From assembly GCF_000720425.1 (NCBI RefSeq), contig NZ_JOAJ01000005.1:62001-126000 (forward strand): a stretch of 64,000 nucleotides of DNA. The letters are read 5' to 3'. The translations under genes and the position numbers were made by a program. The stretch's first letter is position 1; the number at the start of each line of letters is the position of its first letter. The notes under the pieces are model-generated. The model made no database searches and was not told the DNA's origin. It saw nothing but the letters and a program-made list of their open reading frames with translations. Source of the DNA: Nocardia rhamnosiphila NBRC 108938. Lineage in GTDB: Bacteria; Actinomycetota; Actinomycetes; Mycobacteriales; Mycobacteriaceae. Shown here piece by piece: positions 27,812 through 36,467 of the stretch.

Positions 27812-28785
27812 GCGAAACCAAGGACCCGCGCCGTACCCGCCGGCGGGCCAGCCGCACCGCGGGCCCGCCCCCCGCCGAGGACGCGGCGACCGAGAAGCTC
27901 GCGACCGGAGCTGCCGATCCCGGAGCGGCGGAGGAAGCGGCCGCGGAGACGGTAGCCACCAAGAAAGCAGCGGGTTCCGCCGAGCAGACCGGAAGCCCCG
28001 CCCCCGAAACCGGAGCAGCTTCCGCGAAGACTACGAAAACGGAGCCCGCGATCGCGGCGGCCGCGGCCGAGCAGGCGACGGTCGGAGGCGGCGAGAAAAC
28101 CACAGCCGAGCCCGTCACCGAAAAGGTCACCCCGGGTGCAGCCGCCGAAGGGGCGCCGGAGCCCGCCGAGGCAGCGGAGAGTTCGGCGGAAACCGTACGG
28201 CTGACGAAAGCCGGGGCGGCCACCGATTCGACAGAGCAGACCGGTGACGATGCCGCGGCAGCCGAGGCCGCGACCACGGAGGCTCCGGCGTCCGGCCGGT
28301 CGTGGAAGCGGGTCGTGGCCCTCGCCGCGGCGGCTGTGCTGGTGATCGGGCTGGTCGCCGCCGCCGTCGTCTCGGTGGTCGCCGTGCAGTCCACCCAGCA
28401 GCGCGACGAACGCCGCTCCGAATACGTGGCCACCGCGCGGCAGACGGTGCTCAACCTGACCACTATTCGCGCCGATACCGCCAAAGAGGATATCGACCGC
28501 ATCCTCACCATGGCCTCCGGTGAATTCAAGACCGAATTCGACGGCCGGGTGGACCCGTTCACCGAAATCGTGAAACAGGCCAAGGTCGTCTCCACCGGTG
28601 AGGTGGTGGAGGCCGCGGTCGAACGCGACGACGAGAAGTCGGCGGTGATCCTGGTGGCGGCGAAGCAGACGCTCACCAACGCGGGGTCGCAGGAACAGCA
28701 GCAGCGGTTCTATCGATTCCGGGTGACCGTGCAGCGGGCCGACGACGGCACGCTGACCGCCTCGGACGTCAAGTTCGTGGCATGA
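27808..28785 (+). CDS. Mce-associated membrane protein with long disordered N-terminus
   Basis: A 325-residue protein equivalent by position to the first Mce-associated gene after mycobacterial mce4F (Rv3493c, shorter at about 240). The first 165 residues are an Ala/Glu/Thr/Lys-rich low-complexity stretch, followed by one transmembrane segment (about 170-192) and an NTF2-like extracytoplasmic domain (QQRDERRSEYVATARQTVLNLTTIRAD onward). Mas proteins stabilise or assist Mce transporters. ATG 27808 overlaps the mce4F stop (ATGA). The long tail seems lineage-specific. Confidence 0.85.
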   Translation: MSETKDPRRTRRRASRTAGPPPAEDAATEKLATGAADPGAAEEAAAETVATKKAAGSAEQTGSPAPETGAASAKTTKTEPAIAAAAAEQATVGGGEKTTAEPVTEKVTPGAAAEGAPEPAEAAESSAETVRLTKAGAATDSTEQTGDDAAAAEAATTEAPASGRSWKRVVALAAAAVLVIGLVAAAVVSVVAVQSTQQRDERRSEYVATARQTVLNLTTIRADTAKEDIDRILTMASGEFKTEFDGRVDPFTEIVKQAKVVSTGEVVEAAVERDDEKSAVILVAAKQTLTNAGSQEQQQRFYRFRVTVQRADDGTLTASDVKFVA

Positions 28786-28834
28786 GACGGGCCAGCATGA
28801 CCGGGCCGACCCTGCATGCCGAGAGGAACCGAGA

Positions 28835-29320
28835 ATGAGCGTGCGTAACAAGATCCTGCTCGGCGTGACCGCGGTGGTGGTGGTCGCGGCGGCGGTGGTG
28901 GCCGGTATCGGCGGCTACCGGTACTGGGACTACCGGCAGTCGGAGCAGTCCCGCACCGATGCCGTGGCCGCGGCGACCCGCACGGTATCGGCCATGTTCA
29001 GCTACGAATTCCAGACGGTGGACTCGGAGCTGCCCAAGACCGCCGAGGATCTGGCCCCGGATTTCAAGGCCGACTATCTCGAGCTGATCGACAAGGCCAT
29101 CGTGCCCGGGGCCAAGGAGAAGGAACTGACCGTCAAGGCCACCACACAGGCCGGGGGAGTGGTCTCCGCCGACCGTGCGCACGCCGTGGTGCTGCTGTTC
29201 CTCAACCAGGTCACCACCAGCAAAGAAAGCCCGCAGGGCACCACCACCGGCAGCCGGGTGCGGGTCGCGCTCGACAAATCCGACGATCGCTGGCTGGTCG
29301 CCTCGGTCACCCCGATCTGA
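28835..29320 (+). CDS. Mce-associated membrane protein, second copy
   Basis: A 161-residue protein matching the length of mycobacterial Rv3492c. It has a single N-terminal transmembrane segment (about 7-28), then YRYWDYRQSEQSRTDAVAAATRTVSAMFSYEF and an NTF2-like domain ending DDRWLVASVTPI. It is paralogous in layout to the preceding gene and is the last gene of the mce4 operon, 49 bp after it, with GAGAGGAACC upstream of ATG 28835. Two terminators follow. Confidence 0.88.
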   Translation: MSVRNKILLGVTAVVVVAAAVVAGIGGYRYWDYRQSEQSRTDAVAAATRTVSAMFSYEFQTVDSELPKTAEDLAPDFKADYLELIDKAIVPGAKEKELTVKATTQAGGVVSADRAHAVVLLFLNQVTTSKESPQGTTTGSRVRVALDKSDDRWLVASVTPI

Positions 29321-29373
29321 CCGGCGTCCGCGCCGGCCGGACACCGACCGGCGGCTCGCGATCACGAACTCAT

Positions 29374-29404
29374 GAGGGCCCTCACCATCGCGGTGAGGGC
29401 CCTC
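29374..29404. terminator. mce4 operon terminator, first hairpin
   Basis: GAGGGCCCTCACC (29374-29386) and its exact complement (29392-29404) enclose ATCGC; 53 bp after the last mce4 gene. Confidence 0.8.
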
Positions 29405-29436
29405 GCCGGTTCACCGCGGGTCCGCCCGGTAACAGA

Positions 29437-29477
29437 AAACCGCCGGTCGACCGCGAGAGCGGTGCGACCGGCGGTTT
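29437..29477. terminator. Second hairpin between mce4 operon and tRNA-Thr
   Basis: AAACCGCCGGTCG (29437-29449) pairs exactly with 29465-29477. Inside it ACCGC pairs with GCGGT around GAGA, leaving a one-base bulge. It is placed to stop both the mce4 transcript and the reverse-strand tRNA transcript (T-run on both sides of the stem). Confidence 0.75.
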
Positions 29478-29484
29478 CGTCCGG

Positions 29485-29556
29485 AGCCCCCTGTCAGGAT
29501 TGAACTGACGACCTTTCGCTTACAAGGCGAGTGCTCTACCACTGAGCTAAGGAGGC
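29485..29556 (-). tRNA. tRNA-Thr (anticodon TGT)
   Basis: The reverse strand folds as a 72-nt cloverleaf. Acceptor GCCTCCT pairs with AGGGGGC (one G-T), and the D stem GCTC/GAGC encloses AGTGGTA. The anticodon loop CTTGTAA gives TGT, and the T arm contains GTTCAATC. CCA is not encoded (CCG follows). One mismatch lies at the outer end of the anticodon stem. Confidence 0.93.
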
Positions 29557-29653
29557 GAGAAGCGGAGCCATCATAACCGTACGCGGCCGCTGCGCGACAC
29601 CTGATTGCGATGTCGCACAGCGGTTGTACGGTTCTACCGGCTCCGCGTGCGGC

Positions 29654-29884
29654 CTACTTGCGGGCCGCCTCGTCCGCCGCCATGGCGTCACGCAGGCTCT
29701 TGGGCCGCATATCGGTCCAGTTCTGCTCCACGTACTCCACACAGGCGGCACGGCTGTCCTCACCGAAGACCACCCGCCAGCCGGCCGGGACTTCGGCGAA
29801 GGCGGGCCACAGGGAGTGCTGTTCTTCGTCGTTGACCAGAACGAAGAAGCGGCCGTCCTCGTCGTCGAACGGGTTGGTGCTCAT
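29654..29884 (-). CDS. MbtH-like protein (NRPS adenylation-domain chaperone)
   Basis: A 76-residue MbtH-family protein with the full signature: [24 protein letters not shown] split over the first strands, [13 protein letters not shown] in the middle and [10 protein letters not shown] at the end; the conserved Trp residues are present. These proteins bind adenylation domains of nonribosomal peptide synthetases and make them soluble and active. No NRPS or siderophore gene lies within the window, so this is an orphan copy acting in trans. The nearest same-strand gene is an alpha/beta hydrolase 147 bp upstream, which may be co-transcribed. Confidence 0.92.
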   Translation of the reverse strand: MSTNPFDDEDGRFFVLVNDEEQHSLWPAFAEVPAGWRVVFGEDSRAACVEYVEQNWTDMRPKSLRDAMAADEAARK

Positions 29885-30031
29885 TTCACCTCACTGGGAT
29901 GCTCGTGGGTTGTGGGTTCGGATCTGTGTGGGCCCGCCCCGGCGGCCCGGGTCTGATCTCCGGATGCCGCGTCGCGAACCCAAACGATGTGTCGACACTA
30001 GCAAGCTCGGCGTTAGCTTTGGGCCCTCCCC

Positions 30032-30865
30032 TCACGCGGCGAAGAATTCCAGCAAGATCTTGTTCACCGCGTCCGGGCGCTCCAGATAGCCGTAGTGACC
30101 GGCATCGGGAACCTCCTGGTAGCGGCCGCCCGGAATGGCGTCGGCGACCTCTCGGGCCAGATACGGCGGGATCATCCGATCGTCCGCGAACCCGACGGCC
30201 AGGGACGGCACCCGGATATCGCGGTAGGCGTGCAGCCTGTCGAACTCGTGGTCCATCCGGCGCTGCGCCCGGATCCCGGGCGGCACCGGACCGCCGGTGA
30301 ACTCGAACAGATCCAGCCAGTCGCGGGCCTTGTTCGTATCGGCCATGGTGGCCGGCGAGAGATTCATCACCGCGGTCAGCGCGGCCTCGTACTTGGCCGG
30401 CAACCGCACCTCGTTCTGGTCCATCTCGTGTTCGCCCAGCGACAGGGTCTTCTGGAACTGGTCCAGCCGGCCGTGGCCGGCGAGGAACACCGCCTTGCGT
30501 ACCAGTTCGGGTCGTGCGAGCGCGAGTTCCTGCGCCACCCGGGCCCCCATCGAGGTACCGGCCACGAGCGCGGGACCCTCGTCGAGGAACTCGATCAGAG
30601 CCGCCGTATCGGCCACCATCTCGTGGATGGTCATCCCGTCGGCGGCCTCGTAGCTGGGAGCGATACCCCGGTTGTCGAACGTGCACACCCGGTATCCGGC
30701 GGCGAGCAGGGCCGGCACCTGGTGCAGCTCCCACACCCGGCCGGGGCTACCGGTGCCCATGATGAGCACCACCAGCGGACCGCCGCCTTTGACGTCGGTG
30801 CCCTTGGCGCGGTCTCCCTTGACCTGATAGTTGAGCGATATTCCGTTCACCGTGGCCAACGGCAT
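30032..30865 (-). CDS. Alpha/beta-fold hydrolase
   Basis: A 277-residue alpha/beta hydrolase. It has the oxyanion region LIMGTGSPGRVWE, the nucleophile elbow GTSMG (Ser), the acid in VGFADDRMIPP and the His in PDAGHYGYLERPD. It fits the esterase/haloperoxidase-like group; whether it is an esterase, a lactonase or an NRPS type II thioesterase cannot be decided. It lies upstream of the MbtH gene on the same strand, so a link to peptide natural products is conceivable but unproven. ATG 30865 gives a clean N-terminus (MPLATVNGISLNYQVKG). Confidence 0.8.
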   Translation of the reverse strand: MPLATVNGISLNYQVKGDRAKGTDVKGGGPLVVLIMGTGSPGRVWELHQVPALLAAGYRVCTFDNRGIAPSYEAADGMTIHEMVADTAALIEFLDEGPALVAGTSMGARVAQELALARPELVRKAVFLAGHGRLDQFQKTLSLGEHEMDQNEVRLPAKYEAALTAVMNLSPATMADTNKARDWLDLFEFTGGPVPPGIRAQRRMDHEFDRLHAYRDIRVPSLAVGFADDRMIPPYLAREVADAIPGGRYQEVPDAGHYGYLERPDAVNKILLEFFAA

Positions 30866-31009
30866 GCTGCGGGCCCCTTCCTCATCGTTTCTGCTGCCAA
30901 AGGTATAGCCCCGGGGGCCCCGCCACGTTACCCGCGCCGGGAGCGACCCCGACCCCGGACAGATACCATTGACATTTCACATACAAGCGCACCAGCCGGG
31001 AGGACTGAG

Positions 31010-31180
31010 ATGGCCACGAAGAGCAGCGCCAACGGTATCGCCGACGACGAACTGGAACCCCTCGCCGACGAGACCGCTCGTCAGGCGCAGCGGGTCGTGG
31101 CCGCCTATGCCGCCGATGCCGACGAATGCCGGATGCTCCTGTCGATGCTCGGTATCGGCCCCGGAGCCCGCACCGAGTAA
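31010..31180 (+). CDS. Small conserved-type protein upstream of otsA, 56 residues
   Basis: ATG 31010 follows GGGAGGACTGAG, a good ribosome site. The product is acidic in its first half (ADDELEPLADETARQAQ) and has a helical C-terminal part with a single Cys (DADECRMLLSMLGIGPG). I do not recognise a domain. M. tuberculosis has a roughly 50-residue protein of unknown role at the matching place before otsA (Rv3489, from memory), which argues for a real gene. It is 82 bp from otsA and may be co-transcribed. Confidence 0.65.
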   Translation: MATKSSANGIADDELEPLADETARQAQRVVAAYAADADECRMLLSMLGIGPGARTE

Positions 31181-31262
31181 ACAGCCGCCGGCGCCAACGG
31201 CGACGTCGGCGGATCCCCACACACAACTACATGGCGTTCAGCGCCGCGCAAAGGATGCGTGA

Positions 31263-32903
31263 GTGGACCAGATGACCGATCAGCCGTCCAGCGATTCCAC
31301 CCCCGAGGATGAAAACGCCGTATCCGCGGACCGGCCCGGAGACCGTAACGGCTCCGGGCCGGCAGGCAGCCCGATCGATCCGGCGGAGGCGCTCCCCGAG
31401 GCGGTGGATGCCGAACCCTTGCGCGAGCGCGGGGCCGGTTCCGGTTTCGTGGTGGTGGCCAACCGGCTACCGGTCGACCTGGAGAAGCTGCCGGACGGCA
31501 GCAGTCGCTGGAAACGCAGCCCCGGCGGTCTGGTGACCGCGCTGGAGCCGGTGCTCCGCAGCAATCGGGGCGCCTGGGTCGGTTGGGCCGGGGTCCCCGA
31601 TGTGGATGTCGACCCCATCGTCGAGGACGGGCTGGAACTGCATCCGGTACCGCTGTCCGCACAGGAGGTGGCCGACTACTACGAGGGCTTCTCCAATGCC
31701 ACCCTGTGGCCGCTGTACCACGACGTCATCGTTCGCCCCGTCTACAACCGGACCTGGTGGTCGGCCTACGTCCAGGTGAACCGGCGTTTCGCCGAGGAGA
31801 CCGCGAAGGTCGCCGCCGAGGGCGCCACGGTGTGGGTGCAGGACTATCAGCTGCAACTCGTGCCCAAGATGCTGCGGATGCTGCGCCCGGATCTGACCAT
31901 CGGATTCTTCCTGCACATCCCGTTCCCGCCGGTGGAACTCTTCATGCAGATGCCGTGGCGTACCGAGATCGTGGAGGGGCTGCTCGGCGCCGACCTGATC
32001 GGCTTCCATCTGCCCGGCGGGGCCCAGAACTTCCTCTACCTGGCCCGGCGCCTGGCCGGTCAGCCCACCTCGCGCGGCACCGTCGGAGTCCGGTCGAAGA
32101 TGGGCGTGGTCCAGGTCGGGTTCCGGACGGTACGGGTCGGGGCCTTCCCTATCTCCATCGACTCCGCCGGACTGGACGAACACTCGCGCCGCCGCTCGGT
32201 GCGCGAGCGTGCCGCCCGCATCCGTGCCGAACTCGGCAGTCCCAAGAACATCCTGCTCGGTGTCGATCGCCTCGACTACACCAAAGGCATCGACATCAGG
32301 CTCAACGCCCTCGAGGAACTGCTGGCCGAAGGTCGTGTCGACCCGACGGAAACCGTGATGGTGCAGCTGGCCACGCCCAGCCGGGAACGGGTCGAGAGCT
32401 ATATCCAGATGCGCGGCGATATCGAACGGCAGGTCGGCCGCATCAACGGCGAGTTCGCCCGGGTCGGCTACCCCGTCGTCCACTACCTGCACCGCCCGAT
32501 CGCCCGGGAAGAACTCATCTCCTTCTTCGTGGCCGCCGATGTCATGCTGGTGACGCCCCTGCGCGACGGTATGAACCTGGTCGCCAAGGAGTACGTGGCC
32601 TGCCACTCCGGCCTCAACGGGACCCTGGTGCTCAGCGAGTTCACCGGCGCCGCGGCCGAGCTCCGCCAGTCCTACCTGTGCAACCCGCACGATCTGGACA
32701 GCGTCAAGGACGCCATCGTCGCCGCCCTCACCGACGACCGCGAAACCCGCCGCCGCCGGATGCGCTCCCTGCGCCGCCAGGTCCTGGCCCACGACGTGGA
32801 CCGCTGGGCCCGGGCGTTCCTGGACGCACTGGCCCAGGGCCAGGTCGCCGGAAAGGCCCTGATGGCCGACGGAAACCATGACGACGAGGACTACCGCGAC
32901 TAG
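31263..32903 (+). CDS. otsA: Trehalose-6-phosphate synthase (OtsA)
   Basis: A 546-residue GT20 glycosyltransferase that joins UDP-glucose (or ADP-glucose) and glucose-6-phosphate to trehalose-6-phosphate. After a disordered acidic N-terminus of about 60 residues the core begins [12 protein letters not shown]. It has [11 protein letters not shown] for sugar-phosphate contact, [39 protein letters not shown] and the donor-site [13 protein letters not shown]. The N-terminal extension makes it about 45 residues longer than the mycobacterial enzyme. GTG 31263 is used; ATG 31272 is an alternative. Trehalose supplies mycolate carriers and stress protection. Confidence 0.93.
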   Translation: MDQMTDQPSSDSTPEDENAVSADRPGDRNGSGPAGSPIDPAEALPEAVDAEPLRERGAGSGFVVVANRLPVDLEKLPDGSSRWKRSPGGLVTALEPVLRSNRGAWVGWAGVPDVDVDPIVEDGLELHPVPLSAQEVADYYEGFSNATLWPLYHDVIVRPVYNRTWWSAYVQVNRRFAEETAKVAAEGATVWVQDYQLQLVPKMLRMLRPDLTIGFFLHIPFPPVELFMQMPWRTEIVEGLLGADLIGFHLPGGAQNFLYLARRLAGQPTSRGTVGVRSKMGVVQVGFRTVRVGAFPISIDSAGLDEHSRRRSVRERAARIRAELGSPKNILLGVDRLDYTKGIDIRLNALEELLAEGRVDPTETVMVQLATPSRERVESYIQMRGDIERQVGRINGEFARVGYPVVHYLHRPIAREELISFFVAADVMLVTPLRDGMNLVAKEYVACHSGLNGTLVLSEFTGAAAELRQSYLCNPHDLDSVKDAIVAALTDDRETRRRRMRSLRRQVLAHDVDRWARAFLDALAQGQVAGKALMADGNHDDEDYRD

Positions 32904-32963
32904 CATCCCCGGGGCCGGATGCCGACTCGACCGCCCAGCCGACCTGGCGTCCGATCGCTTTGA

Positions 32964-33140
32964 CGAACACGAGCGCTCTTTCGGTGCCGAGTTCAGCGAG
33001 GCCCATAAAGGGTCGAGGCCCGTCCCGTCGTTCAGCGCCCGAAGCGCATGCGCCGCAGGCGCGAGTCTCGGGCGCTGAACGACGGGACCTTCGGGGGCCT
33101 CGACCCCCGCGGCGCCGGAGGCGCCGCAATTCAACACAGC
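32964..33140. repeat. Dispersed structured repeat, copy A
   Basis: About 175 bp that match the region at 43653-43823 along their length, with small indels. It folds into nested inverted repeats: GGGTCGAGGCC with GGCCTCGACCC, GTCCCGTCGTTCA with TGAACGACGGGAC, GTTCAGCGCCCGA with TCGGGCGCTGAAC, and a tail hairpin GCGGCGCC/GGCGCCGC. It ends CAATTCAACACAGC, 47 bp before the phoP start used here. No coding capacity is credible. Confidence 0.8.
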
Positions 33141-33186
33141 TTGTTCACAGCGAGTGCGCAGGGGGATGCCAGCGCGGTGGGTCAGT

Positions 33187-33918
33187 ATGGGTGGCATGAG
33201 TGGGGCGCAAGGCGGAGTACCTGAGGCGCGGGTGCTGGTCGTCGACGACGAGGCGATGATCGTGGAACTGCTGACCGTGAGCTTGCGGTTCCAGGGGTTC
33301 GAGGTGGCGTCCGCCGCTGAGGGGGCGCAGGCGCTGGATGTGGCGCGCGGCTTCCGGCCCGACGCGTTGATCGTCGATGTGATGATGCCCGGTATGGACG
33401 GGTTCGGGCTGCTGCGGCGGTTACGGGCCGACGGTATCGACGCGCCGGTGCTGTTCCTGACCGCCCGCGACGATATTCAGGACAAGGTGACCGGGTTGAC
33501 GCTGGGCGCCGACGACTATGTCACCAAGCCGTTCAGTTTGGAGGAGGTCGTCGCGCGGTTGCGGGTGATCCTGCGCCGGTCCGGGGCCACCGCGCCGGCG
33601 CGGGAGCAGTCGCGTATCCGGTTCGCCGATATCGAGCTGGACGACGATACGCACGAGGTGTTCAAGGCCGGGGAGCCGGTGGCGTTGTCACCGACCGAGT
33701 TCACGCTGCTGCGGTATTTCATGGTGAACGCGGGGACCGTGCTCAGCAAGCCACGGATTCTGGACCATGTGTGGCGTTACGACTTCGGCGGGGAGGTCGG
33801 GGTGGTGGAGACCTATGTGTCGTATCTGCGCAAGAAGGTCGATACCGGACCGCGGCGGCTGATCCACACCTTGCGCGGGGTCGGTTACGTGATGCGCGAA
33901 TCCGCCGGCCGGTCGTGA
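33187..33918 (+). CDS. phoP: OmpR-family response regulator (PhoP-like)
   Basis: A 243-residue response regulator. The receiver domain (about 13-125) has the phosphoacceptor Asp64 in LIVDVMMPGMDG, Thr in LFLTARD and Lys in YVTKPFSLEE. The winged-helix domain (about 150-240) contains LSPTEFTLLRYFMVNAGTVLSKPRILDHVWRYDF split segments. Many blocks (LLRRLRADGIDAPVLFLTARD, VSYLRKKVDTG) follow what I recall of M. tuberculosis PhoP, and the gene order phoP-phoR-HIT is the same. PhoP controls envelope lipids and acid response there. Several starts are possible (33154, 33166, 33187, 33196); 33187 gives the family length. The upstream repeat copy A lies in its promoter region. Confidence 0.82.
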   Translation: MGGMSGAQGGVPEARVLVVDDEAMIVELLTVSLRFQGFEVASAAEGAQALDVARGFRPDALIVDVMMPGMDGFGLLRRLRADGIDAPVLFLTARDDIQDKVTGLTLGADDYVTKPFSLEEVVARLRVILRRSGATAPAREQSRIRFADIELDDDTHEVFKAGEPVALSPTEFTLLRYFMVNAGTVLSKPRILDHVWRYDFGGEVGVVETYVSYLRKKVDTGPRRLIHTLRGVGYVMRESAGRS

Positions 33919-35438
33919 CAGTCGAGACCGCGCCGGGCGCCTCGGCGCCCCGTCCGGCCCGGCGGGGGCCGACCGGTCGCCTCGCGGCCGTCCCGCTGCG
34001 GGTGACGCTGGTGCTGGCGCTGGTCGCGCTGGCCGCCGCGGGGCTGCTGGCCTCCGGGGTGGCGGTCACCTCGGCGCTGCGTGCCGCGTTGATCGATCGG
34101 GTGGATCAGCAGCTGCAGGAGCAGGCGCAGACCTGGGCGCGGCCCGGTAGCCGGCCACCGCTACCGCTGCCGGGGGAGCCGGGGCGGGAGCGGCCGCCCG
34201 TGCCGTACTACGCGCGGGTCGAGGACGACTCGGGCAAGTTGTATCTACAGTCCGATGTGGGCAACGGCGCGCCGGAACTGCCGCAGAACATGCGTCCGGG
34301 GACCTTCACCACCGGATCGGCCGACGGCGATTCCGGGCAGTGGCGGGTCCGGTACACGGTGAACGCCCGAGGCACCAGTGTGGTGGCGCAGCGGCTGGAC
34401 GAGACCGAGGAGATCGTCGAGCGGCTGGTGGTGCTGCAGCTGGTGATCGGGGCCCTGGTGCTCGCGGTGCTGGCGGTGGCGGCGTACTTCGTCATCAGGC
34501 GCAGTCTGCGTCGGCTGGTGCAGGTGGAGGAGACCGCCGCCGATATCGCGGCGGGGGATCTGCACCGGCGGGTGCCGATGCGCGGGACCAGCACCGAGGT
34601 CGATCGGCTGGCGCAATCGTTGAACTCGATGCTGGCCCAGATCCAGCGCGGATTCGCCGCGACCGAGGCCTCGGAGGAGGCCGCGCGGCGGTCCGAGGAG
34701 AAGATGCGCCGTTTCGTCGCCGATGCCAGCCACGAGTTGCGGACGCCGCTGACCACGATCAAGGGTTTCGCCGAGCTGTACCGGCAGGGCGCCACCGGGG
34801 ATACCGATATGCTGCTCGACCGGATCGAACGCGAATCGAAACGGATGGGACTGCTGGTCGAGGATCTGCTGATGCTGGCCCGGCTCGACGCCGAGCGTCC
34901 GGTGGAACACGCGCCGGTCGACCTGCTGACCTTGACCAGCGACGCCGTGCACAGCGCGCGCGCGGTCGCGACCGCGCAGGGCCGCCACGACCCGGAGCAC
35001 ACGATCCGTTTCGAAGTACGGCCCGGTTCCGGTACCGCGGAGATACCGGGCGACGCGGCTCGGCTGCGGCAGGTATTGGCGAACCTGCTGAACAACGCGC
35101 TCGTGCACACACCACCCGATGCCGTGGTGACCGTTCGGCTGACGCCCGGGCAAGACGAGGTGCGGCTCGAGGTGGCCGATACCGGACCGGGGATGCCACC
35201 GGACCAGGCCGCTCGGGTTTTCGAGCGGTTCTACCGGGCCGACGATTCGCGCAGCCGGGGCAGCGGTGGAACCGGGCTGGGCCTGTCGATCGTGCAGGCA
35301 TTGGTCGCCGCGCACGGCGGCACCGTGGAGGTGCACAGCGAATACGGGGTGGGCACCACCTTCACGGTCCGGCTACCGCGCAATCGGCCGGACCCGGCCG
35401 GTCCCGCTGCCGCGGACGACAGCGGGAACGGGATCTGA
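33915..35438 (+). CDS. phoR: Sensor histidine kinase (PhoR-like)
   Basis: A 507-residue membrane kinase. TM1 is at about 29-50 and a 115-residue extracytoplasmic sensor follows; TM2 is at about 172-192 (LVIGALVLAVLAVAAYFVI) and a HAMP linker comes next. The HisKA domain has the phosphoacceptor His273 in DASHELRTPLTTIKGF. The ATPase domain has NLLNNALVHTP, VADTGPGMPP and GGTGLGLSIVQAL. GTG 33915 overlaps the phoP stop by 4 bp, so the two are translated together. It should phosphorylate the adjacent PhoP. The stop lies one base from the stop of the convergent HIT gene. Confidence 0.85.
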   Translation: MTVETAPGASAPRPARRGPTGRLAAVPLRVTLVLALVALAAAGLLASGVAVTSALRAALIDRVDQQLQEQAQTWARPGSRPPLPLPGEPGRERPPVPYYARVEDDSGKLYLQSDVGNGAPELPQNMRPGTFTTGSADGDSGQWRVRYTVNARGTSVVAQRLDETEEIVERLVVLQLVIGALVLAVLAVAAYFVIRRSLRRLVQVEETAADIAAGDLHRRVPMRGTSTEVDRLAQSLNSMLAQIQRGFAATEASEEAARRSEEKMRRFVADASHELRTPLTTIKGFAELYRQGATGDTDMLLDRIERESKRMGLLVEDLLMLARLDAERPVEHAPVDLLTLTSDAVHSARAVATAQGRHDPEHTIRFEVRPGSGTAEIPGDAARLRQVLANLLNNALVHTPPDAVVTVRLTPGQDEVRLEVADTGPGMPPDQAARVFERFYRADDSRSRGSGGTGLGLSIVQALVAAHGGTVEVHSEYGVGTTFTVRLPRNRPDPAGPAAADDSGNGI

Positions 35439-35439
35439 C

Positions 35440-35865
35440 TCAGTCGGGCACGTTCGCGCCGTGGCCGAGTTCACGCAGCGCCTGCTTGATCCGTGCCTGC
35501 GCGTCGTCGAGGGACTCCGGCTCCGGGTTCGGATCGGCACCGGAGATATCGAAATTCCCCATGGTGAACGCCGGGAACACGTGTACATGCAGATGCGGGA
35601 CCTCGAGTCCCGCGATCAGCAGACCCGCCCGCGGCGCGTCCCAGGCCGCGCGCACGGCCTGCCCGATCTTCTGCGCGACCCCGTTCAGGCGCGCGAAGAC
35701 CTCGGGCTCGATGTCCTGCCACTGATCGATCTCTTTGCGGGGCACCACGAGGGTGTGTCCCGGCGTCACCGGCGCGATGGTGAGGAACCCGACGAATTCG
35801 TCGTCTTCCCAGACGAACCGGCCCGGCAGGTCACCGGCGATGATCGCACTGAAAACAGATGCCAT
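35440..35865 (-). CDS. HIT-family protein (nucleotidyl hydrolase/transferase)
   Basis: A 141-residue histidine-triad protein. The signature HLHVHVFP places His91, His93 and His95 at the active site, and the early [13 protein letters not shown] segment is typical. HIT enzymes cleave nucleoside phosphoramidates or dinucleotides through a His-AMP intermediate. M. tuberculosis has a HIT gene directly after phoR in the same opposite orientation (Rv0759c), so the neighbourhood is conserved. A functional tie to PhoPR is not established. A second HIT gene lies at 43824. Confidence 0.88.
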   Translation of the reverse strand: MASVFSAIIAGDLPGRFVWEDDEFVGFLTIAPVTPGHTLVVPRKEIDQWQDIEPEVFARLNGVAQKIGQAVRAAWDAPRAGLLIAGLEVPHLHVHVFPAFTMGNFDISGADPNPEPESLDDAQARIKQALRELGHGANVPD

Positions 35866-35901
35866 GGGGCGAGACTAGTGTTGCCGCGCCGAAGAACACA
35901 T

Positions 35902-36279
35902 TCACGCTCCGACGAAGTGCGACAGAATTCCCTGTACCTCGTAGATGTCGACCTGGCGGTTGAACTTCTTCTGTAGCGGCGTGTCGGTGCCCGAGATCCA
36001 CAGCACCAGCTCCGCGTCGAGATCGAAGGTGCCCGCTGTTTCCACCGCGAAATGGGTGATCGAGCGGTAAGGGATGCTGTGGTAGCTCACCTTCCGGCCG
36101 GACAGTCCCTGTTTGTCGATGAGGATGAGCCGCCGGTTGGTGAACAGCATGGCGTCGCGGACCAGGATGTAGGCGGAGTAGACCTGTTCACCGTTGCCGA
36201 GTAGCCGTTGGTATTCCTGCTGGGCCCGGGCCGGCTCCACCTGTCCGGCGTTCCCCATGATTCCGTCCATCAGACCCAT
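35902..36279 (-). CDS. PH-domain protein (bacterial PH, DUF1696-like)
   Basis: A 125-residue protein with a bacterial pleckstrin-homology fold: EYQRLLGNGEQVYSAYILVRDAMLFTNRRLILID split strands, then SYHSIPYRSITHFAVETAG and the terminal helix VDIYEVQGILSHFV. The TNRRLILIDKQG...SIPYRSI pattern is the hallmark of the bPH_3/DUF1696 group, whose role is mostly unknown. ATG 36279 has GGGAGGAC upstream and is preferred to an in-frame GTG/ATG nearer 36306. It stands alone between the HIT gene and purD. Confidence 0.75.
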   Translation of the reverse strand: MGLMDGIMGNAGQVEPARAQQEYQRLLGNGEQVYSAYILVRDAMLFTNRRLILIDKQGLSGRKVSYHSIPYRSITHFAVETAGTFDLDAELVLWISGTDTPLQKKFNRQVDIYEVQGILSHFVGA

Positions 36280-36453
36280 TGCGCACGTCCTCCCGTAGAC
36301 GCGCACCGGGATCGCTGGGCCCCGGCACGCGGGTTGTCCACCCGTTCAAGGTGTTTCCTCCATCATCCACAGACGGCCGCAGGCGGGGTGAAGTCGCTGG
36401 TACCGGGCGGGGACCGGCGGTGAGCCTGCCCCGCCGAGCATCGATGGGGCACC

Positions 36454-36459
36454 TATAAG
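36454..36459 (+). promoter_or_regulatory. purD: -10 element of a probably leaderless purD promoter
   Basis: TATAAG ends 8 bp before the purD GTG, and no ribosome site is visible between them. The transcript would begin at or next to the start codon, a common arrangement in actinobacteria. No clear -35 is seen. Confidence 0.5.
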
Positions 36460-36467
36460 CTGTCCGG

